DNA of 64,000 bases from Bauldia sp. (GCA_037200845.1 JBBCGQ010000001.1:1302001-1366000); one strand, 5' to 3'. Positions 34,956 through 44,393 are shown, counted from the first letter of the stretch. A program made the numbers and translations. The notes: a model not told the origin generated them from the sequence alone.

Positions 34956-35450
34956 GTGGCGTTCAAGCCCAAGAAGCGGCCCCCGCCGAAGCCGCCGGCA
35001 AAGCCCGCACCGAGAAAGCGCGCGACCGAAACGGTCGCCTCCGAGCACCGTATCGCCATCACCGGCGTGGCGCTTGCCGTCGGCTACGGCCGCGACCGCA
35101 CCGAGCGCATGGAACTTCGCGGCACCGCGACGCTGAATGCCAGCGCCGCGGGCGGCGGCACGCGTACCACCGGCTTCGTCGCGCTGGCGCTGAAGAAGGG
35201 CGCCAAGATCGCCAACCGCGTCAGCTACGCGCCGGCCTCGCTCAACCGCAATCTCGCCTTCACGCTTTACGTGGACGAAGCCGACCTGGCGCTTCTGCGC
35301 GAGGTGTTCGTGACCGGCACGGGACCGGAGGCGGCCGACCCCGCACTCATCTTCTGGGCTCGCACCGTGGCGGCGCTGGATGTCGGCACCGCGGCCACCG
35401 AACCGGTGACCGAGTTCGGCTTCCGCCTCGATTTTGCGCCCGGTAACTAA
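34956..35450 (+). CDS. Hypothetical protein between glyQ and the glycosyltransferase
   Basis: The 164-residue product begins at GTG 34956, two bases after the glyQ stop, with a very basic Pro/Lys tail (VAFKPKKRPPPKPPAKPAPR) and then a predicted beta-rich domain of about 120 residues. No signal peptide or catalytic motif is seen and I do not recognise the family. Tight spacing implies cotranscription with glyQ. Confidence 0.75.
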   Translation: MAFKPKKRPPPKPPAKPAPRKRATETVASEHRIAITGVALAVGYGRDRTERMELRGTATLNASAAGGGTRTTGFVALALKKGAKIANRVSYAPASLNRNLAFTLYVDEADLALLREVFVTGTGPEAADPALIFWARTVAALDVGTAATEPVTEFGFRLDFAPGN

Positions 35451-35489
35451 CCCAGCCTTAACCGTGAAGGCCTATCCGATGGAGGGACA

Positions 35490-37040
35490 ATGTCCCTCGA
35501 TCAGGTTGCCCGCCCGGATTCGTTTCAGGCTCCTCGCCTGAAGCAGGTTGCGCTTGTCATGCCGCTGGCGCTGCTCCTCCTATGGACTGCCGCCGTCCGG
35601 CTTCCCTTTTATGCGGCGACCAACGGCGACGAATATTTCTTCTCGGTGATCGCCGATCAATGGCTGCACGGCGGCCTGCCGTACGTCGCGACGTTCGACA
35701 TCAAGCCGCCCGGCCTATTTCTGATCTTTGCGGTCGTGCAGGAATTTTTCGGCGCCTCCTACGCCACCTTCAAGGGCATGGAGATCGTCGCCGTGGCGCT
35801 CGGGGCCGGGGCACTCTATGCGCCTCTGAAGACACTCGCGACGCGCCGGCTGGCGATCTGGGTCGCCATTCTCTACCCCGTCTACACGCTGGCATTCGAG
35901 GGTGCCGCCGCCGTCAATATGCTGCTGCAACTGCCGCTGATAATCTTGAGCTTCGGTGCCGTCATGTCGGCCGTCCGCGACGTCGCCACGGCCTCCGACC
36001 GCTTGCGCTACGCATTTCTCGCCGGCCTTGCGATCGGCGCCGCCGGCATGATCAAGCAGACGGCGGTCTTCGAAGCCGCCGCCGTGTTCCTGGCGATCTG
36101 CCTGTTCGGCGAACGCGGCATGCGCATCCGCATGCTCGCGCTGTTCGTCGCCGGCGCAGCGGTGCCCGCGGCAGTCTTCAGCACATACTTCCTCGCCGTT
36201 GGGCATTTCGGCGAGATGTTCCAGGCGGTGGTCGTGCTCGCCTTGCAGCGGATCGACGACAGTGTCGCCTCGGCTTACGGCCCTGACATGGCGCGCTATC
36301 TGACATTCCCCGGCGCGATGGAGAATGCCCTGCTGCGATCCGCGACCGTTATTTTCCTGTGGGGCGGCGCGCTCTTCGCCGTACTGCGCCTGGCGCGGAT
36401 CCGCCGCGCGGTGCCCGCCCGCATGCTCGCGATCTCCGGCCTCTGGCTTGGCGCCGGCTTCCTCAGCGCGGCCGCCGGCCGGCTGCTCTGCGACTACTAT
36501 CTGCTGACGATCGTGCCGCCACTGCTGATCGTGGCCGGCGCCTTCTACTGCTACGGCCTCGACGTCCGGCCGCAACGGGCAGGTCGCGCGTTTCTGGCAT
36601 CGGTGTTCGCCGGCATCGCGATGCTCGGCTACGCCGAGCACCGCACGTTGTTCGACTTCGCCAAGTATCAGGCGGAGCACGACCTCGTCAGCCGTACCGC
36701 CGACGCGATCCGTGACCTCGGTCTGGCACCGGCGGACAAGCTTCTGGTCCTCAATCGCGGCCTCGCGCTCCATGTCGAAACCGGCGCCCGCCCGCCGTCG
36801 AAATATTTCCACGGGACCCATCTCCTCAGTCCGTTCAGGACGCCCTCGGCCGATCCGCTTGCCGAAGCGCTAGCGACCAATCCGCGTTTCATCGTGCTCG
36901 CCGACCCATCGCTGCGGCTCCTTGCCGAGACGCCGGCGCGCTACCGGCAGGCGCTGGACTACCTGGCGCAGCACTACCGCGCGGCGACGGTGGTGAAAGG
37001 CACTCTGGACACCTACGTCGTCTATGAATTCCGCGGCTGA
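35490..37040 (+). CDS. Membrane glycosyltransferase, GT39/ArnT-like
   Basis: The 516-residue product has about ten membrane helices. It also has the loop GDEYFFSVIADQWLHGGLPY, then DIKPPGLFL, which resembles the acidic first loop and DxKPPG-type segment of dolichyl-phosphate-mannose mannosyltransferases and ArnT-like enzymes (GT-C fold). These transfer a lipid-linked sugar on the outer face of the membrane. A soluble C-terminal domain of about 100 residues follows. It is placed between glyQ and glyS, an unusual site. Donor and acceptor are unknown. Confidence 0.78.
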   Translation: MSLDQVARPDSFQAPRLKQVALVMPLALLLLWTAAVRLPFYAATNGDEYFFSVIADQWLHGGLPYVATFDIKPPGLFLIFAVVQEFFGASYATFKGMEIVAVALGAGALYAPLKTLATRRLAIWVAILYPVYTLAFEGAAAVNMLLQLPLIILSFGAVMSAVRDVATASDRLRYAFLAGLAIGAAGMIKQTAVFEAAAVFLAICLFGERGMRIRMLALFVAGAAVPAAVFSTYFLAVGHFGEMFQAVVVLALQRIDDSVASAYGPDMARYLTFPGAMENALLRSATVIFLWGGALFAVLRLARIRRAVPARMLAISGLWLGAGFLSAAAGRLLCDYYLLTIVPPLLIVAGAFYCYGLDVRPQRAGRAFLASVFAGIAMLGYAEHRTLFDFAKYQAEHDLVSRTADAIRDLGLAPADKLLVLNRGLALHVETGARPPSKYFHGTHLLSPFRTPSADPLAEALATNPRFIVLADPSLRLLAETPARYRQALDYLAQHYRAATVVKGTLDTYVVYEFRG

Positions 37041-37105
37041 GGCGGGGTAGCCGCGGCGCGGTTCTGTGCTAGAAAGCGCCGCGCTTTCCCGCCCGAAGAA
37101 CCGGC

Positions 37106-37225
37106 ATGCCCGACCTCCTGCTCGAACTGTTCTCCGAAGAGATTCCGGCCCGCCCCGTTCGCCCGCAGCGCCGAAGGCGCGAGGACGGACAACTTTGTGA
37201 CCGCATGCGGGGCAGGAGGCGTTAA
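37106..37225 (+). other. Duplicated 5' end of glyS (39-residue leader frame)
   Basis: ATG 37106 opens a frame whose first 16 residues, [16 protein letters not shown], are identical to the start of GlyS. It then diverges into a basic sequence ([20 protein letters not shown]) and ends at TAA 37223-37225, whose last A is the first base of the real glyS ATG. The 48 shared codon-aligned bases differ at six positions, all synonymous third positions. The divergent part contains GCGCCGAAGGCGC, a small palindrome. It could be a recombination scar or a coupled leader peptide. Confidence 0.9.
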
Positions 37226-39456
37226 TGCCTGACCTTCTGCTCGAACTCTTCTCCGAGGAGATCCCCGCCCGCATGCAGCGGAAAGCCGCGGCCGATCTGC
37301 AGAAGCTGGTGACCGACGCGCTGGTCGAGGCGGGGCTCACCTACGAGGGCGCCAAGGCCTTCGCCACGCCGCGCCGCCTGGCGCTGACCGTGCACGGCCT
37401 GCCCGCCCATTCGCCCGACCAGAAGGAAGAGACCAAGGGACCGCCGGTCGGCGCGCCCGACGCGGCGATCCAGGGCTTCCTGCGCAAGACCGGCCTCGCC
37501 TCGATCGGCGAGGCCAAGATCCAGAACGACAAGAAGAAGGGCGACTTCTACGTCGCCGTCGTCGAGAAGCACGGCCGCGCCGCCGAGGACGTCATCGCTG
37601 AGGTCGTGCCGAAGATCGTGCGCAGTTTCCCGTGGCCGAAGTCGATGCGCTGGGGCGCCTCCTCGGCCAGGCCCGGCAGCCTGACTTGGGTGCGCCCGCT
37701 GCACTCGATCCTCTGCCTCTTCGGCCCGGAGACTTCCGAAACCAAGATCGTGGAATTCGAGATCGACGGCATCCGCTCCGGCAACGTCACGCGCGGCCAC
37801 CGCTTCCTCGCACCGGCGCCGATCACGGTGCGCCGCTTCGACGATTATCTGTCGAGCCTCGAGAAGGCGAGGGTGGTGCTCGACGCCGACCGCCGCAAAC
37901 AGATGATCCTCGCCGACGCGCGCGACCGCGCGCTCGCCGCCGGCCTGACGCTGGTCGAGGACGAGGCGCTGCTCGAGGAAGTCGCCGGCCTCGTCGAATG
38001 GCCGGTGGTGCTGATGGGCAGCTTCGATCCGGCGTTCCTCGCGATCCCGCCGGAAGTCATCCGCACGACCATCCGCGCGAATCAGAAATGTTTTGTCCTT
38101 CGGGACGCGAATGGTGATCTGGCGCCGCGCTTCATCCTGGTCGCGAATATCGAGGCAAGCGACGGCGGCGAAGCCATCGTCGCCGGCAACGAACGCGTCA
38201 TCCGCGCGCGACTGTCGGACGCGCGTTATTTCTGGGAAACCGACCTCAAGACGAAGCTCGAGGATCGGCTGCCGAAGCTCGACGCGATCGTGTTCCACGA
38301 GAGACTCGGAACGCAAGGCGAGCGCGTGCAGCGCATCGCGAAGCTGGCGAAGGAAATCGCGCCGCTGGTCGGCGCCGATCCGGCGAAGGCCGAGCGTGCT
38401 GCACGACTCGCCAAGGCCGATCTCGTCACCGAGATGGTCGGCGAGTTCCCCGAGCTGCAGGGGCTGATGGGCAAGTACTATGCGCAGGCCCAGAAGGAGG
38501 ACGCGTCCGTCGCGATTGCGATCGAGGATCATTACAAGCCGCTCGGACCCAGCGATCGCGTGCCGACCGATCCCGTCGCTATCGCGGTCGCGCTGGCGGA
38601 CAAAATTGACACGCTGGTTAGCTTCTGGGCAATGGACGAAAAACCCACGAGCAGTAAGGATCCCTATGCACTACGTCGCGCTGCTCTGGGAGCGATTAGA
38701 ATCATCCTCGATCGTTCCCTCCGCGTGAAATTATTCTCGAGCGAGCTATGGAACGCGGCCGTCTACAATTCGGTATATTCACTGACGCAGGTTCATTCGA
38801 AGCAAACCATCGATAAGTCTCGCGCGTCGTTGCCGAGTTTCGTGTCTCGTTTGGGCCAAGAAGGCCTACAAGAGGCGTTGGTGGAGCAGATCAATCCGAA
38901 GGCATTTGGGGCACGCGCATCGGAAAATTTGCATGATCTGCCTTCCTTCTTCGCCGACCGCCTGAAAGTCCAGCTCCGCGAACAGGGCGCCCGTCATGAT
39001 CTGGTGGACGCGGTCTTCGCCCTCGGCAACCAGGACGACCTGCTGCTGATCGTCCGCCGCGTCGAAGCCCTCGGAAAATTCCTGGAGACCGACGACGGCA
39101 AGAATCTCCTCGCCGGCTACAAGCGCGCCGCGAACATCCTGCGCGACGAGGAGAAGAAGTCCGGCGAATCTTTCGCCGGCTCCGTAAACGCCGCGCTGCT
39201 CGCCGAGCCGGAGGAAAAATCCCTCGACGTCGCGCTGGACGCCGCGGTGCCTGCCGCGACCGCGGCGGTGGCTAAGGAAGACTTCGCCGCCGCGATGACG
39301 GCGCTGGCGCAACTGCGCGCGCCGGTGGATGCCTTCTTCGGGAAGGTGCGCGTCAATGCCGACGACGCGGCGGTGCGCACCAATCGGCTGCGGCTGTTGA
39401 ACCGGCTGCGCGAAGCGACGCTGGCCGTTGCGGACTTCTCAAAGATCGCCGGCTAG
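37225..39456 (+). CDS. glyS: Glycyl-tRNA synthetase beta subunit
   Basis: tRNA-binding subunit partnering GlyQ. The 743-residue product starts [18 protein letters not shown] and has [21 protein letters not shown] and [17 protein letters not shown], all family landmarks. ATG 37225 has AGGAGG nine bases upstream. The stretch 38641-38940 is clearly less GC-rich (I count 158 G+C in 300 bases, about 53%) than the rest, with unusual codons (ATA, TTA, TTG). That block looks imported by recombination. A duplicated start lies just upstream. Confidence 0.96.
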   Translation: MPDLLLELFSEEIPARMQRKAAADLQKLVTDALVEAGLTYEGAKAFATPRRLALTVHGLPAHSPDQKEETKGPPVGAPDAAIQGFLRKTGLASIGEAKIQNDKKKGDFYVAVVEKHGRAAEDVIAEVVPKIVRSFPWPKSMRWGASSARPGSLTWVRPLHSILCLFGPETSETKIVEFEIDGIRSGNVTRGHRFLAPAPITVRRFDDYLSSLEKARVVLDADRRKQMILADARDRALAAGLTLVEDEALLEEVAGLVEWPVVLMGSFDPAFLAIPPEVIRTTIRANQKCFVLRDANGDLAPRFILVANIEASDGGEAIVAGNERVIRARLSDARYFWETDLKTKLEDRLPKLDAIVFHERLGTQGERVQRIAKLAKEIAPLVGADPAKAERAARLAKADLVTEMVGEFPELQGLMGKYYAQAQKEDASVAIAIEDHYKPLGPSDRVPTDPVAIAVALADKIDTLVSFWAMDEKPTSSKDPYALRRAALGAIRIILDRSLRVKLFSSELWNAAVYNSVYSLTQVHSKQTIDKSRASLPSFVSRLGQEGLQEALVEQINPKAFGARASENLHDLPSFFADRLKVQLREQGARHDLVDAVFALGNQDDLLLIVRRVEALGKFLETDDGKNLLAGYKRAANILRDEEKKSGESFAGSVNAALLAEPEEKSLDVALDAAVPAATAAVAKEDFAAAMTALAQLRAPVDAFFGKVRVNADDAAVRTNRLRLLNRLREATLAVADFSKIAG

Positions 39457-39508
39457 GTTATTCCGTCGCCGTTCCCGCCGAGTCTTTTTCACCCGAGGTC
39501 GCATTCCA

Positions 39509-39907
39509 ATGAAGTTGCCGATCGGGCTCGCCCTGGCCGCGAGCGCCGCGCTGTTTTCTGTCGTCCCGGCTGAGGCCAAAAGCCCGCCGCAGTCGGTGCG
39601 CCTGCTTTACTTCATCGCCAACGACGAGCAGGTCGGCTATGTCGATTTCGCCAATCTTCACCGCAGCGGCAAAGTCATCCGCGGCTGGGCCTTGAATGTC
39701 TTTACGCCGGCTAAGACCCTCGACGGCGCGGACGAACCGGTCGGTTCGTATTGGGAAAATTTCGGCGGCGATTGCAAGGGCAACACCGTCTACAGCTACG
39801 GTATCGCGCTACTCGACGCCAACGACGCCATGCTCTTTGACGTCGATCCGAACACGAAGACCGTCAAGCGAGACGTCCGTCCGGGTTCATTCGATGAGCT
39901 TTGCTGA
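39509..39907 (+). CDS. Secreted protein of unknown function, probably frameshifted at its end
   Basis: The 132-residue frame starts at ATG 39509 with a signal peptide (MKLPIGLALAASAALFSVVPAEA) and runs to TGA 39907. The frame shifted by one base continues without a stop to TAG 40023 and encodes KRICAKGEPTDEPPFNSVSD and an acidic end, QELFDDDDEY. Third-position GC there is as in real coding DNA, so the intact protein would be about 170 residues. Cysteines before and after the shift (GGDCKGNT, DELC, RICAKG) suggest disulfides. Family not recognised. Confidence 0.7.
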   Translation: MKLPIGLALAASAALFSVVPAEAKSPPQSVRLLYFIANDEQVGYVDFANLHRSGKVIRGWALNVFTPAKTLDGADEPVGSYWENFGGDCKGNTVYSYGIALLDANDAMLFDVDPNTKTVKRDVRPGSFDELC

Positions 39908-40029
39908 AGCGGATTTGCGCCAAGGGCGAGCCGACGGACGAACCGCCATTCAACAGCGTGAGCGATGCCGCAAACGCTGCGCGCACCGCTCAGGAACTGT
40001 TTGACGACGACGACGAATACTAGCGGCGA

Positions 40030-40422
40030 TCAGAACCAGTAGGGCGTCGCGCCGTAATACTCGTAGATGTCCGCCATGCGCTCGCCCATGTCGAACTTCT
40101 CGTCGTTCATGAACTTCGGCGCTTCCTTGAGCTGATCGTCGGTGACGTTCACCTCGTAGCCGCCGAGCTTCTGGTTGAACGAGAGCAGCGACCATGGCAG
40201 CGGATAGGATTCCTGGCCGAGGCCGAGGAAGCCGCCGAAATTCATCACCGCATAGGCCGCCTGGCCGGTGCGCTTGTCGATCATGATGCGCACGATATGG
40301 CCGATCTTCTGGCCGGAGCTGCGGTAGACGCCGGTGCCCTGCACGCGGTCGCTGCCTATAAGGTCGTGCGGTTTCTCATCGCGCATGGCGATACCTTCGT
40401 AAGGTGCTTCGCTAATGCTCAT
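40030..40422 (-). CDS. PRC-barrel domain protein
   Basis: The 130-residue product has a PRC-barrel domain (about residues 18-100: LIGSDRVQGTGVYRSSGQKIGHIVRIMIDKRTGQAAYAVM), a small beta-barrel found in photosynthetic reaction-centre H subunits, RimM and many stand-alone alphaproteobacterial proteins. The C-terminus is acidic/aromatic (MADIYEYYGATPYWF). ATG 40422 has AGGAGATAG upstream. Stand-alone forms are often stress- or envelope-associated; function unknown. Confidence 0.88.
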   Translation of the reverse strand: MSISEAPYEGIAMRDEKPHDLIGSDRVQGTGVYRSSGQKIGHIVRIMIDKRTGQAAYAVMNFGGFLGLGQESYPLPWSLLSFNQKLGGYEVNVTDDQLKEAPKFMNDEKFDMGERMADIYEYYGATPYWF

Positions 40423-40586
40423 GACTATCTCCTGTTCTTACAGGGAACGTCCGCCCTGCGAAAGATATAGGGCAAACGCCGCTCGCAAGAAGGAACGCGG
40501 AAGCCATGCCCGGCGTTCCATGGGGTGCATAATTCACGATGCACGCGAGTCGCGAATATCCGCGGCCGACCCCGGAGGCAACCCCC

Positions 40587-40751
40587 ATGACCCTCGACAT
40601 TCCGACGATCCAGCCGATCGTCGCCCTCATTGCCGGCATCCTCATCCTGCTGGCGCCGCGGCTGCTCAACTATATCGTCGCCATCTATCTCATCCTGGTC
40701 GGCGTATTCGGCCTCTGGCCGCACCTGCTCACCGGCACCGGCGCAACCTAG
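40587..40751 (+). CDS. Small membrane protein, DUF3096-like
   Basis: The 54-residue product MTLDIPTIQPIVALIAGILI... consists of two hydrophobic helices joined by PRLLNYIV, as in the DUF3096 family. GGAGGC precedes ATG 40587 by about eight bases, which supports the short start. Its last four bases overlap the end of the convergent acuI-like gene. Function unknown. Confidence 0.8.
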   Translation: MTLDIPTIQPIVALIAGILILLAPRLLNYIVAIYLILVGVFGLWPHLLTGTGAT

Positions 40752-41740
40752 CCGATCGTCACCACGAGCCGCCCGCGCACCTTGCCGGCGACGATATCGT
40801 GCGCCGCCGGTATGAGTGCGTCGAAGCCGATCGCGGTCGTCATCCGCGCCAGCCTGCCGCGGTCGAGTTCGGCGGCAAGCCGCCGCCACGCCTCGACGCG
40901 GAGCGCGCGCGGCGCCCGCACCGACTCGATCCCGGCGAGCGTCACGCCGCGCAGGATGAACGGCGCCACGAACGCCGGCAGGTCCATGCCGCCGGCGTTG
41001 CCGCACGCGGCAACCGTGCCCCACTCGCGCGTCGCCGCCAGAAGATTGGCGAGCACCGCGCCGCCGACCGAGTCGATGCCGGCCGCCCAGCGTTCCCTGG
41101 CAAGCGGCTTCGGCGTGCCGGTGAGTTCGGCGCGATCGACGATTGTCCCGGCGCCGAGTTCGCGGAGGTATCCCGCCTCGTGCGGCCGCCCGGTCACCGC
41201 TTCGACCGTGTAGCCGCGTGACGCCAGCAGCGTCACCGCCATCGATCCAAGCCCGCCCGCCGCGCCGGTGACGACCACCGGCCCACGCGCCGGCATCACG
41301 CCGTTCTTCTCCAGCGCCATCACCGCCAGCATCGCAGTGTAGCCGGCGGTGCCGATCGCCATCGCCTCGGCGCCGGTGAGGCCGTCGGGCAGGGGGATCA
41401 GCCAGTCGCCGGCGACGCGCGCCATCTGGCTGTAGGCGCCGTAGTGCGTCTCGCCGATGCCCCAGCCGTTGAGCAGCACGCGGTCGCCTGCCTTCCACTC
41501 GGCCGAGCGCGAGGCGATCACCGCGCCGGCAAGATCGACACCGGGGATCATCGGAAAGCGGCGCACCACCGGCAGCTTGCCGGTGATGGCGAGGCCGTCC
41601 TTGTAGTTCACCGTCGAATATTCGACGCGGACGTCGACGTCGCCGGGCATCAGGTCGGCGGGCGTCAGCGTGGCGACGCCGACGCTCTGCGCCTTGGTCG
41701 CCCCGTCACGCGTGATCAGCAGCGCCTTGAAGGTGTCCAT
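40748..41740 (-). CDS. acuI: Zinc-independent MDR oxidoreductase, AcuI (acryloyl-CoA reductase) family
   Basis: The 330-residue product has the medium-chain dehydrogenase layout: N-terminal GroES-like domain (STVNYKDGLAITGK, PMIPGVDLAGAV) and a Rossmann domain with VVVTGAAGGLGSMAV (NADPH binding). The order STVNYKDGL...PGVDLAG and ending VVTIG match the YhdH/AcuI group, which reduces acryloyl-CoA with NADPH. No zinc ligands are apparent. It overlaps the DUF3096 gene end to end. Confidence 0.9.
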   Translation of the reverse strand: MDTFKALLITRDGATKAQSVGVATLTPADLMPGDVDVRVEYSTVNYKDGLAITGKLPVVRRFPMIPGVDLAGAVIASRSAEWKAGDRVLLNGWGIGETHYGAYSQMARVAGDWLIPLPDGLTGAEAMAIGTAGYTAMLAVMALEKNGVMPARGPVVVTGAAGGLGSMAVTLLASRGYTVEAVTGRPHEAGYLRELGAGTIVDRAELTGTPKPLARERWAAGIDSVGGAVLANLLAATREWGTVAACGNAGGMDLPAFVAPFILRGVTLAGIESVRAPRALRVEAWRRLAAELDRGRLARMTTAIGFDALIPAAHDIVAGKVRGRLVVTIG

Positions 41741-41747
41741 CGGCTCT

Positions 41748-41847
41748 CCGCTTTCCCCCGCGAAGGGGGGAATCCAGGTGGCAGAAGGCTACACGGACCG
41801 TGAGCCGGTGCGAACACCTTAGGTCCCCGCTTTCGCGGGGAAGCGAA
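41748..41847. repeat. Palindromic repeat, family B (variant ends)
   Basis: CCGCTTTCCCCCGCGAAGGG and GCTTTCGCGGGGAAGCG as outer ends; the inner GACCCAGTA is replaced by AATCCAGGTG. The same variant ends occur at 44435-44534, so these two form a subfamily. Confidence 0.75.
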
Positions 41848-41849
41848 GA

Positions 41850-43106
41850 CTAATACCCGCCACCGGCGGGAGCCGCAGCCGTGTCGCCACCCCGTCCCAC
41901 CGCCTTCTCGCTGATCGGGAAGTTGACCGCCGCGGCGAAGACGCCGAGCGCCACCGATATCCACCAGACGACGTCGTACGACCCGGTGCGGTCGTAGAGC
42001 ACGCCGCCCAGCCACACCCCGAAGAACGACCCGACCTGGTGCGAAAAGAAGACGAAGCCGAACAGCGTCGCGAGATAGCGCGTACCGAACATCGCGACGA
42101 CGAGCTGCTGCGTCGGCGGGATGGTCGACAGCCACATGAATCCCATCAGCGCGGAGAAGATCAGAACCGAGGGGATGCTCGGCGGGAGAAGGATGAACGC
42201 GGCGATCACCGCGGCGCGCGCGAGATAGAGCCACACCAGGATCATCCGCTTCTGCGCCACGCGGCCGGTGAGAAAGCCCGACGTGAACGCTCCGAAGATG
42301 TTGAACAGCCCGATCAGGCCGATGGCATAGGCGCCGTAGATCGCCGGGATGCCGATGTCGGAGAGATACGGCGGCAGGTGCACGGTGATGAACGCGATCT
42401 GGAAGCCGCAGACGAAGAAGCCGGCGACCAGCAGGCGGTAGGAGTTGTGGCCGAATGCCTCGCGCAGCGCCTCGATCATCGACTGCTCGCGCTGCCCGGC
42501 CGGCGCGCTGCTCGCCGGCTTGCCGCGCACGACGTAGGAAAGGAACGGAATGGCCAGCACCGTCAGCGCCATGAGGAGGAGCGCGGTGTGCCAGCCGTAG
42601 GCCGAAATGAATCCCTGGCCGAGCGGGGCGAAGATAAACTGCCCGACCGAGCCGGCGGCGGTGCCGATGCCGTAGCCGAGTGTCCGCGTCTCCTGCGGCA
42701 GCAGCCGCGCGAATGCCGCCAGCACGAGCAGGAAGGCAGAGCCGGCGATGCCGAGGCCGATGAGGACGCCGGCGGTGAATTGCAGCGCCAGCGGATCGGT
42801 GGTCACCGACATCAGCGCCAGTCCCAGCGCATAGAACAGCGCGCCGACGGAAAGCACGCGCGCCGTGCCGAACTTGTCGGCGACCATGCCGACGAACGGC
42901 TGGCCGATGCCCCACACCAGATTCTGCAGGGCGATGGCGAACGCGAAGGTCTCGCGGCTCCAGCCGTATTCCGACGTCATCGGCGTCAGGAAGAAGCCCA
43001 TCGTCGAGCGCGGCCCGAACGACAGCACGGCGATGAGGGAGCCGGCGCCGAGGATGAGCGGAATCGAGCGGACGATCGCCGGCCGTGTCGTGTCTTGCGT
43101 CGCCAT
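41850..43106 (-). CDS. MFS transporter
   Basis: The 418-residue product has twelve hydrophobic segments and the MFS loop-2/3 motif region (GMVADKFGTARVL). The pattern LGAGSLIAVLSFGPRSTMGFFL, then EYGWSRETFAFAIALQNLVWG resembles the OFA/monocarboxylate-type MFS group widespread in alphaproteobacteria. Substrate unknown. It lies upstream of the acuI-like gene on the same strand, with a repeat between, and divergent from nadA. Confidence 0.88.
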   Translation of the reverse strand: MATQDTTRPAIVRSIPLILGAGSLIAVLSFGPRSTMGFFLTPMTSEYGWSRETFAFAIALQNLVWGIGQPFVGMVADKFGTARVLSVGALFYALGLALMSVTTDPLALQFTAGVLIGLGIAGSAFLLVLAAFARLLPQETRTLGYGIGTAAGSVGQFIFAPLGQGFISAYGWHTALLLMALTVLAIPFLSYVVRGKPASSAPAGQREQSMIEALREAFGHNSYRLLVAGFFVCGFQIAFITVHLPPYLSDIGIPAIYGAYAIGLIGLFNIFGAFTSGFLTGRVAQKRMILVWLYLARAAVIAAFILLPPSIPSVLIFSALMGFMWLSTIPPTQQLVVAMFGTRYLATLFGFVFFSHQVGSFFGVWLGGVLYDRTGSYDVVWWISVALGVFAAAVNFPISEKAVGRGGDTAAAPAGGGY

Positions 43107-43286
43107 GTCGCGAATCCCTGTGGGAGCGAAGGAGGGATGATTTAGGGCGCAAGCGGCGCGCCGTCTGATGAAATGTGCTGATGCCAGCGTTGCATAAGAA
43201 TCATGCTCGCTGCGTTGGAATTTTGCTCCGCGCGTGCTTATATCTTCGCAAGCCGGCCAGGTTCGAGCCGGTCTTTTTCAGCGTCG

Positions 43287-43311
43287 ATATATACTCACGT
43301 TGAGTATATAT
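43287..43311. promoter_or_regulatory. Perfect palindromic operator upstream of nadA (probable NadQ site)
   Basis: Two perfect 11-base arms, ATATATACTCA and TGAGTATATAT, flank the spacer CGT. It lies 15 bases before the nadA start and abuts the ribosome site AGGAGGAG (43313-43320). A candidate promoter is TTGGAA (43215) with TATATC (43239). NadQ represses nadABC in alphaproteobacteria, and a NadQ homolog is at 50310-51263, so this is its likely operator. The match to NadQ rather than another repressor is inference. Confidence 0.8.
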
Positions 43312-43325
43312 TAGGAGGAGCGACG

Positions 43326-44393
43326 ATGGGCACTCTCCACCAGGCGGAGAAGACGCGGGCACGCGAGGCGCGCGGGCGCTTTGCCGAATTGCCGATGCCT
43401 TCGCTGGAATACACCGACGAAGTCGCGCGCGAGACCGCGCACCTTTACGAGCGCGTCAAGGACGTGATCCCGGCCATCGAGTGGCCGGTGATGGCGCCGT
43501 ACGTGAAGGCGATCAACGACCTCAAGAAACAGCGCAACGCCGTCATCCTGGCGCACAATTACCAGACGCCGGAAATCTTCCACTGCGTCGCCGATGTGAA
43601 GGGCGACTCGCTGCAGATCGCGATCGCTGCCGCGAAGAGCGACGCCGACATCATCGTCCAGTGCGGCGTGCACTTCATGGCCGAGACGTCCAAGCTGCTC
43701 AATCCCGACAAGCTGGTGCTCATCCCCGACACGCGCGCCGGCTGCTCCCTTGCCGCCTCGATCACAGGCGCCGATGTCCGCCTCATGCGCGAGCGCTATC
43801 CGGGCGTGCCGGTCGTCACCTACGTCAACACCTCCGCCGACGTGAAGGCCGAGAGCGACGTCTGCTGCACATCGTCCAACGCCGTCGAGGTGGTGGAGGC
43901 GATGGGCTCCGACCGCGTCATCTTCCTGCCGGATCAATATCTGGCGAAGTGGGTCGCCTCCCAGACCAAGGTGAAAATCATCGCCTGGCACGGCGCCTGC
44001 GAGGTCCACGAGCGTTTCACCGGTGCCGAGATCCGCGAGTACCGCGAGGCCAACCCGGGCATCCAGATTCTGGCCCACCCCGAGTGCCCGCCCGACGTCA
44101 TTGCCGAGGCCGACTACACCGGCTCCACGTCGAAGATGACCAACTGGGTGCTGAAGAACCGCCCGGCCAAGGTGCTGCTGGTCACGGAATGCTCGATGGC
44201 GTCGAACATTGCGGCCGAGGCGCCGGGCATCGACTTCATCAAGCCGTGCAACCTCTGCCCGCACATGAAGCGCATCACGCTGCCGAAGATCCTCGACAGC
44301 CTCGTCTACTTGAAAGACGAGGTCGTCGTCGACCCACTCGTCGCCGTCAAGGCACGCGCGGCGGTTGAGCGGATGATCAATTTGAAGAGCTGA
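43326..44393 (+). CDS. nadA: Quinolinate synthase
   Basis: [4Fe-4S] enzyme condensing iminoaspartate and dihydroxyacetone phosphate to quinolinate for NAD synthesis. The 355-residue product has [22 protein letters not shown], the cluster cysteines in [12 protein letters not shown] (Cys113), [10 protein letters not shown] and [11 protein letters not shown], and [13 protein letters not shown] 43326 follows AGGAGGAG. The longer in-frame version would run across the operator and is rejected. First gene of the nadA-nadB-nadC operon. Confidence 0.97.
   Translation: MGTLHQAEKTRAREARGRFAELPMPSLEYTDEVARETAHLYERVKDVIPAIEWPVMAPYVKAINDLKKQRNAVILAHNYQTPEIFHCVADVKGDSLQIAIAAAKSDADIIVQCGVHFMAETSKLLNPDKLVLIPDTRAGCSLAASITGADVRLMRERYPGVPVVTYVNTSADVKAESDVCCTSSNAVEVVEAMGSDRVIFLPDQYLAKWVASQTKVKIIAWHGACEVHERFTGAEIREYREANPGIQILAHPECPPDVIAEADYTGSTSKMTNWVLKNRPAKVLLVTECSMASNIAAEAPGIDFIKPCNLCPHMKRITLPKILDSLVYLKDEVVVDPLVAVKARAAVERMINLKS

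Noticed and set aside
43203-43325. Longer NadA with an extra 41 N-terminal residues
   Set aside because: It would translate across the palindromic operator and candidate promoter; ATG 43326 has a strong ribosome site.
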